This document shows, one piece after another, positions 54,225 to 61,532 of a DNA stretch of 64,000 nt. Under the pieces are notes generated by a model. The model had not been told where the DNA came from, did not search any database, and was given only the letters and a program-made list of their open reading frames with translations. Both the position numbers and the translations under genes were made by a program. The stretch spans positions 3,906,001-3,970,000 of the forward strand of contig NZ_CP109467.1 of NCBI RefSeq assembly GCF_036227325.1. Direction: 5' to 3'. The DNA is from Streptomyces sp. NBC_01465 (lineage in GTDB: Bacteria; Actinomycetota; Actinomycetes; Streptomycetales; Streptomycetaceae). How positions within the stretch are numbered: position 1 is the first letter of the stretch; each line of letters opens with the position of its first letter.

Positions 54225-54928
54225 ACCAACACCTCTTGCCGACAGGTGAGGAACGCGGCGCCGATCCAGCGGGTGTAGGCCGGGGGGATGGCTTCGGTGA
54301 GTTCCTCGTGCACGTCGGTCCAGGTGATCCCCATGGCCGTCTGCATCTCGGCAACGGTGGCCTTGCCGCCTCCATCTCCGTACGCGGCGACGTAGGGGCC
54401 GTCGCGGTAGATGCCGTGGCGGTAGCCGCGTACGTAGCCCCGGTGCCGGCGATGGACCGGGCGAGGGGTGGCCCAGCCGCCGAGTTCGAAGTTTCGGTGG
54501 CGCAGCACGCCGAGCCCGAACATCTCCCCGCAGAGCGAGAGGTCCTTGCGGATCGCGGCCCGCCCGTTCGGCTGTTCCATCACGTAGGGCAGACCAGCCA
54601 GTTCGAGCAGTGCCCGGGTGGGTGCCACGAGGTCGTCATGGTCACCGCCCCACCCTTGGGAGCGGTTCGTGCCCACGGTGAGCGCGCACTTGTCCTGGCA
54701 CGGCGGGGAGGCGTGCACGAGCGCGTACCGCCTGATCTCCCCAGAGGTGATCAGGTGGGCGAGGTAGTCGAGCGCGTCGCCCCGGTGGTAGGCGAAGGGG
54801 TAGTTGGGCCGCTCCGCGATGTCGCAGCCGTCCACCGTGAAGCCAGCGAGCGAGTAGCCCATTCCGGCGCCACCCGAGCAGGAGAACAGGTCAAGGACCC
54901 GGAGGCCGTTGTGCGTCGAGGTGTTCAC
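54221..54928 (-). CDS. DNA (cytosine-5)-methyltransferase-like protein
   Basis: A 235-residue protein from GTG 54928. Motif I is VLDLFSCSGGAGMGY, motif IV is ASPPCQDKC (catalytic Cys77) and motif VI is MEQPNG in place of the usual ENV. Later conserved parts are short, and at 235 residues it is smaller than typical 350-450 residue enzymes because the target-recognition region is small. It may protect the element from host restriction. Genes of this size recur beside AICE initiators. GTGA overlap upstream, ATGA overlap downstream with repSA. Confidence 0.88.
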   Translation of the reverse strand: MNTSTHNGLRVLDLFSCSGGAGMGYSLAGFTVDGCDIAERPNYPFAYHRGDALDYLAHLITSGEIRRYALVHASPPCQDKCALTVGTNRSQGWGGDHDDLVAPTRALLELAGLPYVMEQPNGRAAIRKDLSLCGEMFGLGVLRHRNFELGGWATPRPVHRRHRGYVRGYRHGIYRDGPYVAAYGDGGGKATVAEMQTAMGITWTDVHEELTEAIPPAYTRWIGAAFLTCRQEVLV

Positions 54929-55128
54929 CGTCGGCCCCCGTTTCGGTGCGCGGGGCCGTGGTTGTCGGTGTAGTGGTCGACGAGCGCCTTGACGTCCTTG
55001 TCGCCCGTTGCCTGTCCGTCGGCGCCGCATCCTCCGCACACGTAGTCGGCGGACGGGGCCGACCGGCTGTTCAGATTGCTGATCCGCAGACCGGGGAAGT
55101 CGTGCGTCGGGGTCAGATCAGCCATCAC
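54925..55128 (-). CDS. Small Cys-rich AICE protein
   Basis: A 67-residue protein with a CGGCG pair and a distal His (HYTDNHGPAH), giving a C-x2-C...H-x4-H pattern that could bind zinc. It begins at GTG 55128 (or ATG 55125) overlapping the upstream stop, and ends in the methyltransferase start. It is coupled to neighbours on both sides. No family is recognised. Confidence 0.7.
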   Translation of the reverse strand: MMADLTPTHDFPGLRISNLNSRSAPSADYVCGGCGADGQATGDKDVKALVDHYTDNHGPAHRNGGRR

Positions 55129-55310
55129 GACCTCCCCGCGGTGACGAGGGCAGGGCGGACGCGGCCGGTTCCCTTGCAGGCGAAGCAGGTGACCGGGATG
55201 GTCACGCGGGAGCCGTCGGGGTTGAGGGTTCCCGTCGCGATGGCGACGACGGGGAAGCCGTCGCAGTCCGTGCAGATGGGCAGGTTCGAGGCATGGCTGT
55301 GCTGCGGCAT
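55125..55310 (-). CDS. Small zinc-ribbon AICE protein
   Basis: A 61-residue protein with two Cys pairs, CTDCDGFP and CFACKGTG, of the DnaJ-type CxxCxG pattern. It probably folds as a single zinc ribbon. Similar short ribbons are encoded at 56774 and inside the RepSA-like protein. It lies in the minus-strand AICE operon, and the function is unknown. Confidence 0.72.
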   Translation of the reverse strand: MPQHSHASNLPICTDCDGFPVVAIATGTLNPDGSRVTIPVTCFACKGTGRVRPALVTAGRS

Positions 55311-55405
55311 GATGAGGAAATCCCTTTCGGGTCCGATGGATCAGGAATGGGTGGAGGCGCCCGGGGCGGCGGAAGTTTGGCGACCGAGGCCACCCCGGGG
55401 GCCGG

Positions 55406-55714
55406 TTAGCGGTTGTTCAGGTCCTTGAGGAGCGAGCGCAGGACCACGGCGACCACCGCGACGCTGATTCCGGTGATGGCGACCGCCAGGAGCATCGAGA
55501 CGAGGACCGCGCCGACGACGAGGACCACGGTCGTTCCGCCGACGACCAGCGCCACGGCGGATCCGGCGGTGAGCTGAACGGTGGGCCGGTTCGAGACCGG
55601 GGCGACCGGAGCCGCAGAGGGGCTGTGCACGAGGGGTGCCGTGCCGGCGACCGGGGTCGGGATGATGGTCGGGGGCGGCGGGGTGTCGGGGGTCGGGTAC
55701 TTCGGGGTGAACAT
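55406..55714 (-). CDS. Spd-like small membrane protein
   Basis: A 102-residue protein from ATG 55714. A Pro/Thr-rich N-terminus of about 50 residues is followed by two adjoining hydrophobic segments (AVALVVGGTTVVLVVGAVLV and LAVAITGISVAVVAVVLRS). The layout matches spread (Spd) proteins of conjugative Streptomyces elements, which help intramycelial plasmid movement. It ends LLKDLNNR. Confidence 0.72.
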   Translation of the reverse strand: MFTPKYPTPDTPPPPTIIPTPVAGTAPLVHSPSAAPVAPVSNRPTVQLTAGSAVALVVGGTTVVLVVGAVLVSMLLAVAITGISVAVVAVVLRSLLKDLNNR

Positions 55715-55737
55715 GGTCGATTCCCTTCGGTGAGTGG

Positions 55738-55893
55738 TTACTTGATGGCGGTTTCGATGGCGGGGCTGAGGAAGCTGTCGGCGAGGAGGTAGCCGCCCAG
55801 GAGGACCACGGCCACGAGCCACCAGGGCGGGCGGGCGAGCTTGACGCCGAGGTAGCCGACGACGAGCAGGGCGAGCCAGAGCGGTACGTCCAT
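55738..55893 (-). CDS. Very small AICE membrane protein
   Basis: A 51-residue protein from ATG 55893 to TAA 55738. Two short hydrophobic stretches (VPLWLALLVVGYLGV and WWLVAVVLLGGYLLA) are joined by KLARPP. It lies between two other transfer genes in the same direction, so it is probably a Spd-type accessory protein. The call rests on hydrophobicity and position alone. Confidence 0.68.
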   Translation of the reverse strand: MDVPLWLALLVVGYLGVKLARPPWWLVAVVLLGGYLLADSFLSPAIETAIK

Positions 55894-55904
55894 GACGGGT
55901 CTCC

Positions 55905-56093
55905 TTAGGCCTTGCAGCGGTGGGTGTGGGCGGCGAGTTCGGCGCCGGCGCGGTTGCCGTATTCGGCGGAGAACCCGCAGCCGGGGGCCGTGCAGGCGGC
56001 GGCGTGCTTGGTGCGTCCCCGGCTGTCGAGGAACGTGCCGATCTCAACGGGGCCGACGCGGGCCACCTGCCGGAAGCGCATGTAGCGGGCCAT
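55905..56093 (-). CDS. Mobile-element transfer protein (small, Cys/His zinc type)
   Basis: A 62-residue protein with AGGAAGGAAA upstream. The segments VARVGPVEIGTFLDSRGRTKHAAACTAPGCGFSA (ligands C-x4-C) and LAAHTHRCKA form a C..C..H..H/C zinc site. This pattern is that of the small transfer proteins encoded between traB and repSA in Streptomyces AICEs. It has no enzymatic motif. Confidence 0.78.
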   Translation of the reverse strand: MARYMRFRQVARVGPVEIGTFLDSRGRTKHAAACTAPGCGFSAEYGNRAGAELAAHTHRCKA

Positions 56094-56108
56094 GACTTTC
56101 CTTCCTGA

Positions 56109-56768
56109 TCAGACGAGTTGGAGTTCGGAGGCGATGGCGTCGGCCATCGGAGCGGGCAGTCCCAGGCGCGAGCCGAGATCAGCCGAAGCCATCGGGGAAC
56201 CGGTCGAAGCGCGGTGCGTGTCGGCGATCTTCCGGGCGTGCTCCAGGAGCGCGGGCGGGACCGTCGGCGTGCTCGGTACGGGCACCGGTGGTGCGGCGGG
56301 CAGTTCGGCCGGGGCCGGTTGCGGGAGTTCGGTGTCCGGGCGGTCGATCGCGAATTCCGCCGTGACCTTGTCGGCAGTCGCCGGGACCGGGGCCGGTTCG
56401 TCGGTGGGTGTGTGGACGAGGAGCGTTCCGCCGAGGAAGGCCAGCGCGGGCCAGCCGGCGACCAGGATCCGCAGCCAGTTCGGCACGTGCTCCAGGTCGA
56501 GGAGCCCAGCAGTGGCCACGTTGGCGCCCAGCGAGGCAACCAGCGCGATCACGAACCAGGTCCACGCGGCGCGGTCACGGCGTGCGGTGCGAAGCCGTCG
56601 CCAGGCGGCGACCAGGAGCAGATCGACGCTGATCGGGTAGGCCCAGGCTTTCCACCCGGACTGACCGGCAGCGCCGGCGACATCGTGGAGATGAGCGAAG
56701 GACAGCGCCCCCGCGATCACGGCCTGGATCAGTACTGCGTCCAGGGCCGGCAGGCTTCGGCGAGCCAT
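56109..56768 (-). CDS. DUF2637 membrane protein, SpdB-like
   Basis: A 219-residue protein from ATG 56768. Four spans lie in the first ~115 residues, including AGALSFAHLHDVAGAAGQ and the conserved YPISVDLLLVAAWRRL of DUF2637. A Pro-rich linker is followed by a ~45-residue C-terminal helix-turn-helix-like stretch (ALLEHARKIADTHRAS...DAIASELQLV). DUF2637/SpdB proteins interact with the TraB translocase during spreading, which fits the location two genes downstream of the FtsK-type gene. Confidence 0.87.
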   Translation of the reverse strand: MARRSLPALDAVLIQAVIAGALSFAHLHDVAGAAGQSGWKAWAYPISVDLLLVAAWRRLRTARRDRAAWTWFVIALVASLGANVATAGLLDLEHVPNWLRILVAGWPALAFLGGTLLVHTPTDEPAPVPATADKVTAEFAIDRPDTELPQPAPAELPAAPPVPVPSTPTVPPALLEHARKIADTHRASTGSPMASADLGSRLGLPAPMADAIASELQLV

Positions 56769-56773
56769 CACGA

Positions 56774-56950
56774 TCACCCTTCGTCGTTGGGGACTTCGCC
56801 CGAGCCCAGGCAGGCCAGGCAGAGGCCGGCTTGCTGACCGGCGACACGGCGCGAGCGGCCGACACGAACCGTGCGGGAGACCTCTCCGGAGCCCTTGCAC
56901 GTCGGGCACTGCTTCGCCGGCGGGGTGCGGGGAGCGGACTTGGTGGTCAT
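56774..56950 (-). CDS. Small DnaJ-type zinc-ribbon protein
   Basis: A 58-residue protein with CPTCKGSG and CLACLGSG separated by a basic VGRSRRV segment, exactly one DnaJ-like zinc centre. It lies between the translocase and SpdB-like genes, 20 and 5 bases from them. Function unknown; possibly an adaptor for a chaperone or a DNA-binding accessory. Confidence 0.72.
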   Translation of the reverse strand: MTTKSAPRTPPAKQCPTCKGSGEVSRTVRVGRSRRVAGQQAGLCLACLGSGEVPNDEG

Positions 56951-56970
56951 GAGTGGCGCCTCCCATCTGG

Positions 56971-58305
56971 TTACTTGGTGGCCGGGACCGGGGTCACGGT
57001 CGACCACGGACCACCAGCCGGAACCGGGCTCGGGCGGAAGGGATCGAGGGCGGGCACGTCGGGGGTCATGTGCGCGAACTCCCGGCAGGCCGCCGCCGCT
57101 TCCTCTCGCGTCGTGAACGGGGTGCGAATGCGGGACCAGCCACCCGAGGCGTCGCCGGCGACAGCGAGGCCGGGGCGATCGGCGGGCATCGTGGTCACGA
57201 GCGGGACGGCTTCGGGGGCGATGTCTCCGAGGCCCATTTCGGCGGTCTGCTTGTCGTTGACCCGGTGCACCACACGCCCGGTGAGCTGGGCACGGAGCAT
57301 GGTGGCGCCCTTGCCGAGTTCGGAGCCGAAGCGCTGCCCGCAAATCTCCAGGTAGATCCCGACCGCACGGGCCATCTGCGCAATCCGGATCAAGCCCATG
57401 ACCAGACGCTCCCGCCGGTCCTCATCCTTCTTCGAGGCGGTCAGGAAGAGTTCCGCGATCTCATCGACCATCACCACGATCGGCGCCGGCCGTGCGAGCT
57501 CAGGAAGCTCCCACAGGTCGGATACGCCGTAGGCGCCGAGGAGATCGAAGCGGTCTTCCATCTCCGCGACCAGCACGTCGATCAGCGAGGCGGCATCGTC
57601 CGGTGTGATGGCCAGGGCCGAGAGACGCGGTGCGTATCCGCGCTGCTCAACACCGCGCTTGCAGTCGATTCCGACGATCGCGACGGGCAGTTGGGCAAGC
57701 CCCTTGATCAGGTTGCGCTGGTACATCGACTTCCCCGAGAGGGTCGCGCCCAAAGTCAGCGCCATGGGGACCTTGCGGTAGTCGCGCTCGAAAGCCGTAC
57801 CGTCCTCCCGCAGCGCCACCGGCACCACGAGGTCATGCGGCTGTGCCTTGCGCGGCATCTGCACCCGGCCCAGCACGTCATGACCGGTCATCCGCAGCTC
57901 GATGAAGCCCGGCTTCGTCTCGATGACGACCACCGAGTGAACGCCCCACGCGTGCCGCAGTCGCTCCGAGGAAGCGATCACGTCGGCAGGCTCCAGGCCG
58001 GCGGGAAGCCGCAGGGTCACCCGCAGTCCGGTTGCCGTTCCGCGCAGCCGGCGAACCTTCGGCGCCACGGGCTGAACCTCACGGCGAGCCACGTTGCGCG
58101 TGATGAACGCCCGCAGACCCGACGGCTGAACCGTCAGCCCGCACACATCCATGGTCGAGCGATAGGTGAGGGTGAAGCGCCCCGCCGTGATCGGCAGTCC
58201 GACCAGCGACCAGTACACGCGAGGAGCGCGCACCTTCGCATAGCCCAGACCACCAGCGCCGGCTAAGGCTCCCGTCGCCTCCAGGTACATCGACAGGTCA
58301 GCCAT
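56971..58305 (-). CDS. traSA: FtsK/SpoIIIE-family DNA translocase (TraB/TraSA)
   Basis: A 444-residue protein. Walker A is GATLSGKS (residues 186-193) and Walker B is VVMVDE (277-282), with the ring-interface phrase ICGQRFGSELGKGATMLRAQLTGRVV afterwards. The N-terminal hydrophobic portion is short. In Streptomyces conjugation this single hexameric ATPase moves double-stranded DNA between mycelia. It lies next to the SpdB-like gene and just downstream of the small regulator, under the KorSA-type repressor. Confidence 0.94.
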   Translation of the reverse strand: MADLSMYLEATGALAGAGGLGYAKVRAPRVYWSLVGLPITAGRFTLTYRSTMDVCGLTVQPSGLRAFITRNVARREVQPVAPKVRRLRGTATGLRVTLRLPAGLEPADVIASSERLRHAWGVHSVVVIETKPGFIELRMTGHDVLGRVQMPRKAQPHDLVVPVALREDGTAFERDYRKVPMALTLGATLSGKSMYQRNLIKGLAQLPVAIVGIDCKRGVEQRGYAPRLSALAITPDDAASLIDVLVAEMEDRFDLLGAYGVSDLWELPELARPAPIVVMVDEIAELFLTASKKDEDRRERLVMGLIRIAQMARAVGIYLEICGQRFGSELGKGATMLRAQLTGRVVHRVNDKQTAEMGLGDIAPEAVPLVTTMPADRPGLAVAGDASGGWSRIRTPFTTREEAAAACREFAHMTPDVPALDPFRPSPVPAGGPWSTVTPVPATK

Positions 58306-58308
58306 GAC

Positions 58309-58638
58309 TCAGGCCCCTGCCGTGATCGCGACCGCGCGGAAGCTGATCCCGTGGCGCTTCTGGCCGTTGGCCTCGAACTCCCAGTCCCGAGCCTTGAGCC
58401 CGACGACCGACACCGGAGTACCCGGCGCCAGCTCCTTCGGGAGCCCCGTGGCCGGGACAGCCACCTGGTAGAGGTTCCCCTCCCCCTCGTCCGAGATCAG
58501 CAGGCCCACCGTCGCGAGCTGAGCGCCCGTCTCCTGGTCCACCGCGATCTCACCGGTCTGCTTGTTCTTGAGCTTCGGCGTCGGAGCCGTCGCGACGAAC
58601 ACGACAGCGGTCGAAACATCGATCTTGAACGACGGCAT
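58309..58638 (-). CDS. Small AICE regulatory protein (SCO3933-family-like)
   Basis: A 109-residue, mainly beta-strand protein from ATG 58638, with GGAGA upstream (an earlier in-frame ATG at 58686 overlaps the operator region and is less likely). Phrases include KIDVSTAVVFVATAPTPK, GLLISDEGEGNLYQVAVPA and GISFRAVAI. A gene of this type regularly precedes the translocase gene in AICEs and is thought to be regulatory. It is first in the minus-strand transfer operon, so its promoter lies within the KorSA operator region. Confidence 0.78.
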   Translation of the reverse strand: MPSFKIDVSTAVVFVATAPTPKLKNKQTGEIAVDQETGAQLATVGLLISDEGEGNLYQVAVPATGLPKELAPGTPVSVVGLKARDWEFEANGQKRHGISFRAVAITAGA

Positions 58639-58683
58639 TACGTCTCCCGAGATACGGAGCCAATCCCTATTGGCCCTCTTGCT

Positions 58684-58772
58684 CAACTTGTTGGTACAAG
58701 TTGATGAGTACGAGAGTGCACCCGTCAGGCTGTGGCGTCAAGCACTTCGGCCGCACATGTACCAACAAGTTG
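58684..58772. promoter_or_regulatory. KorSA-type operator region between transfer operon and repressor
   Basis: CAACTTGTTGGTAC (58684-58697) and its exact complement GTACCAACAAGTTG (58759-58772) face each other. The left site also forms the local palindrome CAACTTG-N6-CAAGTTG (58684-58703). Both flank the divergent promoters of the transfer operon and the GntR gene. Confidence 0.75.
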
Positions 58773-58795
58773 ACTGAGTGCGTCATGATGGGTGC

Positions 58796-59569
58796 ATGAG
58801 TAAGCAGCCGAAGTACCGACAGGTGGCCGATGCACTGCGGCGCGAGATCGACAGCGGCACCTACGGGCCCGGCTCGCGTCTCCCCTCAGAGAGCGAGCTT
58901 TCGACTCGCTTCGACGCGTCACGGAACACGGTGCGGTCAGGTCTCAGCCAGCTAGTCAGCGAGGGACTGATCACCTCAAGCCAGGGTCTCGGCTACGAGG
59001 TACGGAAGCACGAAGTCTTCGAGCTGAACGCGTCCAGGTTCGAGAACCTGAACTTCCCGCAGCACGGCGACGCCTACTCGACAGACGTCACCAACGCCGG
59101 ACGCCGGCCGCACCAGACCTTCCGGGTCGAGCTGACCACGGCTCCCGAGTACGTCGCGCACCGGCTGAGCGTTGAGACCGGCTCGCGCGCGGTACTCAGG
59201 TTCTGCCACCGGTTCGTTGACGATGTCCCTTGGTCCACCCAGGCCACCCACTATCCGGATTGGCTGGTAGAGCAGGCGCCCCGGCTGACGGAGCCCGGCG
59301 ACATCGAGGAGGGAACCACCCGATACCTCGCGAGCCAGGGCATCGAGCAGGTTGGCTACGCGGACGAGATCGCAACGCGTATGCCAACCCCGGAGGAAGC
59401 CAGGCTGCTTGAGATCGGCGCCGGCATCCCCGTACTGCTGTGGACCCGAGTCGGATACTCACCCGAGCGTCCGATCCGTTGCACCATCACGACCTTCCGG
59501 GGCGACCTGAACCGGATGAACTACGAGATCGGCGACCTGTCCGCCCGAAGTGAGAACGAACCGAAGTGA
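58796..59569 (+). CDS. korSA: GntR/HutC-family repressor (KorSA-like)
   Basis: A 257-residue protein. The winged HTH is at residues ~5-70 (YRQVADALRREIDSGTYGPGSRLPSESELSTRFDASRNTVR), and a UTRA ligand domain follows (CHRFVDDVPWSTQATHYPDWLV). ATG 58796 is chosen since the HTH begins at once. In pSAM2-type elements KorSA holds transfer and replication genes off. Matching inverted repeats lie just upstream. It couples by GTGA to a GNAT gene. Confidence 0.92.
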   Translation: MSKQPKYRQVADALRREIDSGTYGPGSRLPSESELSTRFDASRNTVRSGLSQLVSEGLITSSQGLGYEVRKHEVFELNASRFENLNFPQHGDAYSTDVTNAGRRPHQTFRVELTTAPEYVAHRLSVETGSRAVLRFCHRFVDDVPWSTQATHYPDWLVEQAPRLTEPGDIEEGTTRYLASQGIEQVGYADEIATRMPTPEEARLLEIGAGIPVLLWTRVGYSPERPIRCTITTFRGDLNRMNYEIGDLSARSENEPK

Positions 59570-60129
59570 GAATCACCCCCGCAGTCCCCGACGATCTTTC
59601 TCGCCTCTTGGCCTTCCGGACGGAAGCCGCATCCTGGCTCACCAGGCTGGGCAGCGACCAATGGAGTCGCCCGTACCCCGCCGATCGGCTGTTGGCCACG
59701 ATCGAGGCGGGCACGGTGTTCATGCTGCGCCACCACGAGCGAACCGCAGGAACGATCACTCTTACCTCAGAGGCAGAGGAAGGGCTGTGGTCCGATCAGG
59801 AGCTTGAAGAGCCCTCCGTCTTCGTCAACAAGCTGACCATCGCGCGCGACTACGCCGGCGAGAACCTCGGTGGGCGACTTCTCGATTGGGCAGGGGATCG
59901 AGCCCACCGGTCATGCGCTAAGTGGCTCCGCCTTGACGCGTGGACGACCAACACGGCCTTGCAGCACTACTACCTAGACCACGGCTTCGAGCATGTCCGG
60001 ACGGTTCGCGAAGGCGACGCCATCAATGGCGGGCCTAGGGTCTCTGGCTGGTTGGCTCAACGTCCTGCGCTACCGGTTGACCATGGCTTCGCCGATGAGA
60101 CGCCGCCACCTCTGCCCCTCCGGGTCTGA
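59566..60129 (+). CDS. GNAT-family N-acetyltransferase
   Basis: A 187-residue protein from GTG 59566 inside the repressor's stop. The GNAT fold shows in RITPAVPDDLSRLLAFRTE, VFVNKLTIARDYAGENLGGRLLDWAGDRA (the acetyl-CoA loop) and the HHYYLDHGFEHV-like LQHYYLDHGFEHV end. It may acetylate a small molecule or protein. In pSAM2 a Nudix-type gene (pif) sits in this position, so this is an alternative cargo or immunity-type gene. Confidence 0.87.
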   Translation: MRITPAVPDDLSRLLAFRTEAASWLTRLGSDQWSRPYPADRLLATIEAGTVFMLRHHERTAGTITLTSEAEEGLWSDQELEEPSVFVNKLTIARDYAGENLGGRLLDWAGDRAHRSCAKWLRLDAWTTNTALQHYYLDHGFEHVRTVREGDAINGGPRVSGWLAQRPALPVDHGFADETPPPLPLRV

Positions 60130-60584
60130 GCTGTTACAGGTTTCTCTACTTCATCAAGGCACCCGGCTGCGCTCCGCTCCGCCGGGCGCGCTTCCCGGCT
60201 CTGGCTGCGCCCGCGCTCCTGCCTTCGGCCCGCTCGGCGCTGCCGCCGCCGACGCGCGCCCGCTGTGTAGGCCCGAGGGCATGAGTCGCGACCTTCACGC
60301 CGGCCATGAGGCAAGGACGTGCCTCCGGCGGGGGCGCTCCGGCTCCGGGATGGAGGGGCGCCATTGGCGAGTGCCGGCCGGTTGGTGGCGAGCGTTGGGG
60401 TGCTCCCATCCCGACCACCTTCGACCCAGGCAAAGCCGAGCAGACGAGGCCCATGGCGTCCAGGTCGTTCGTACAGTGGCGCGCTCCACCTGGACGCCAT
60501 GAACCACGCCCGCTCCACAGAGTGTGGGCCGAAGGCGGACGGGATGGGAGCAGGGCGAGTGGTGAATGTGGGGGTGCGTGGTCG
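60130..60584. other. GC-rich non-coding region at AICE right side
   Basis: There are 455 bases with no credible gene. Stretches such as CGGCTGCGCTCCGCTCCGCC and several small stems resemble the non-coding region seen after korSA in other AICEs. It could hold the cis transfer locus, the replication origin or the right attachment site; none can be placed from sequence alone. Confidence 0.5.
60452..60501. repeat. 14-bp inverted repeat with 22-bp loop
   Basis: CATGGCGTCCAGGT (60452-60465) and ACCTGGACGCCATG (60488-60501) are exact complements. It lies in the non-coding region near the element's right side and is a candidate for an origin or recombination structure. Confidence 0.8.
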
Positions 60585-61424
60585 CTAAGGACACTCACGC
60601 AACCGTCGGAGAAACCTCTTCAGAGAGGCCAACAACTCATCTCGGTTGTCTATGACTTCGACCGGGATCCGATCGACGTACGCGACACCAGCGTCCCGGA
60701 GCAGGTGATCACGCGAGTGATCCATAGCGCGGCGCGCACGATGGTTCGGCCCGTCGATTTCCAGTACGCCAGCCCGCCCTCGATACGTCACAAGCAAGTC
60801 GGGCTCCCACGTGTGGCCCAAGACTCTACCGTTGGGCAGGGGGAAGATCGAAATTGTGTCCTCGGCGGACAGTTCCTTCTCTTGCAAGTGCTTCAATGCC
60901 TGGTAGACACGCTTCTCGCCAGAGTTGGTGAAGGCCAGTCCATCCAGTACCCACTGGGGCTTCTCTGGCATGGTTCGACGCGCTTGGTTGGTCGGCCGCT
61001 CGGCGCTCATCATCTCTTGCAGCCGCTCGCGCCAGTCCGGCCCGATCCTTGGCAAGGTCTCCCGGAATCCAAGCCAGCTAACCCCGTAGCCAAGTCGCCC
61101 ACTGACCTGTTCGAACACCCTGCGCAACATGGTCTGCGCGTCTTCTGTAAAGATCGGTTTGTTGCCCGGATCGAACTCCAGCCACAGATCATTGGTCTGA
61201 TCCTGGGGGTCGTACTCGATGCTCGCGCCGCGAACGAGCAACAGCGCCTGAACATGCTTGGTGTCTCCCCGCTGAAAGAGCAGGGCTGCCATGTGTCCGA
61301 GCAGCGAGTCCGCCTGGGCTCGCGTCTGCTCTTCCTCTGTCGTCCACGAATCCTTGATGATCTCATCGTAGGTTCGAGGCCGCTGAGGACCGTTCGAGTC
61401 GCCCCGTACCGGCTGATCCGCCAC
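60585..61424 (-). CDS. Uncharacterised protein with C-terminal DUF559/PD-(D/E)XK-like domain
   Basis: A 279-residue protein from GTG 61424, with GGAGGGG upstream. The C-terminal ~110 residues contain WEPDLLVTYRGRAGVLEIDG followed by HSRDHLLRDAGVAYVDRIPVEVI, the P-D...E-I-D-G layout of DUF559/Vsr-type nucleases. The first ~160 residues are helical and unassigned. GC content looks lower than in neighbours, so it is likely transferred DNA, either AICE cargo or a remnant beside it. A defence or nuclease role is inference. Confidence 0.78.
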   Translation of the reverse strand: MADQPVRGDSNGPQRPRTYDEIIKDSWTTEEEQTRAQADSLLGHMAALLFQRGDTKHVQALLLVRGASIEYDPQDQTNDLWLEFDPGNKPIFTEDAQTMLRRVFEQVSGRLGYGVSWLGFRETLPRIGPDWRERLQEMMSAERPTNQARRTMPEKPQWVLDGLAFTNSGEKRVYQALKHLQEKELSAEDTISIFPLPNGRVLGHTWEPDLLVTYRGRAGVLEIDGPNHRARRAMDHSRDHLLRDAGVAYVDRIPVEVIDNRDELLASLKRFLRRLRECP

Positions 61425-61532
61425 TACCCCTCCACAGATTTGGACTACCTGGGAAGCTACCGGACGCCACTGACAATCACATCGGGATCACGAACTACTG
61501 TTGAGGCAGTACAGCGACTCCGTCGCCACAGG

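Larger units (their letters stand above)
51121..60600. mobile_element. Actinomycete integrative conjugative element (AICE) with serine integrase
   Basis: The region holds a large serine recombinase, a RepSA-like rolling-circle initiator, an FtsK/TraB DNA translocase, Spd-like small membrane and transfer proteins and a KorSA-type GntR repressor, the standard AICE set. Genes from 52613 to 58638 are all on the minus strand, with integrase and korSA on the plus strand at either side. The ends are estimates: the left lies between the Yip1 terminator and the integrase, the right in the non-coding stretch after 60130 or possibly as far as 61530. No long att direct repeat was found, as expected for serine integrases. 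Confidence 0.85.
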
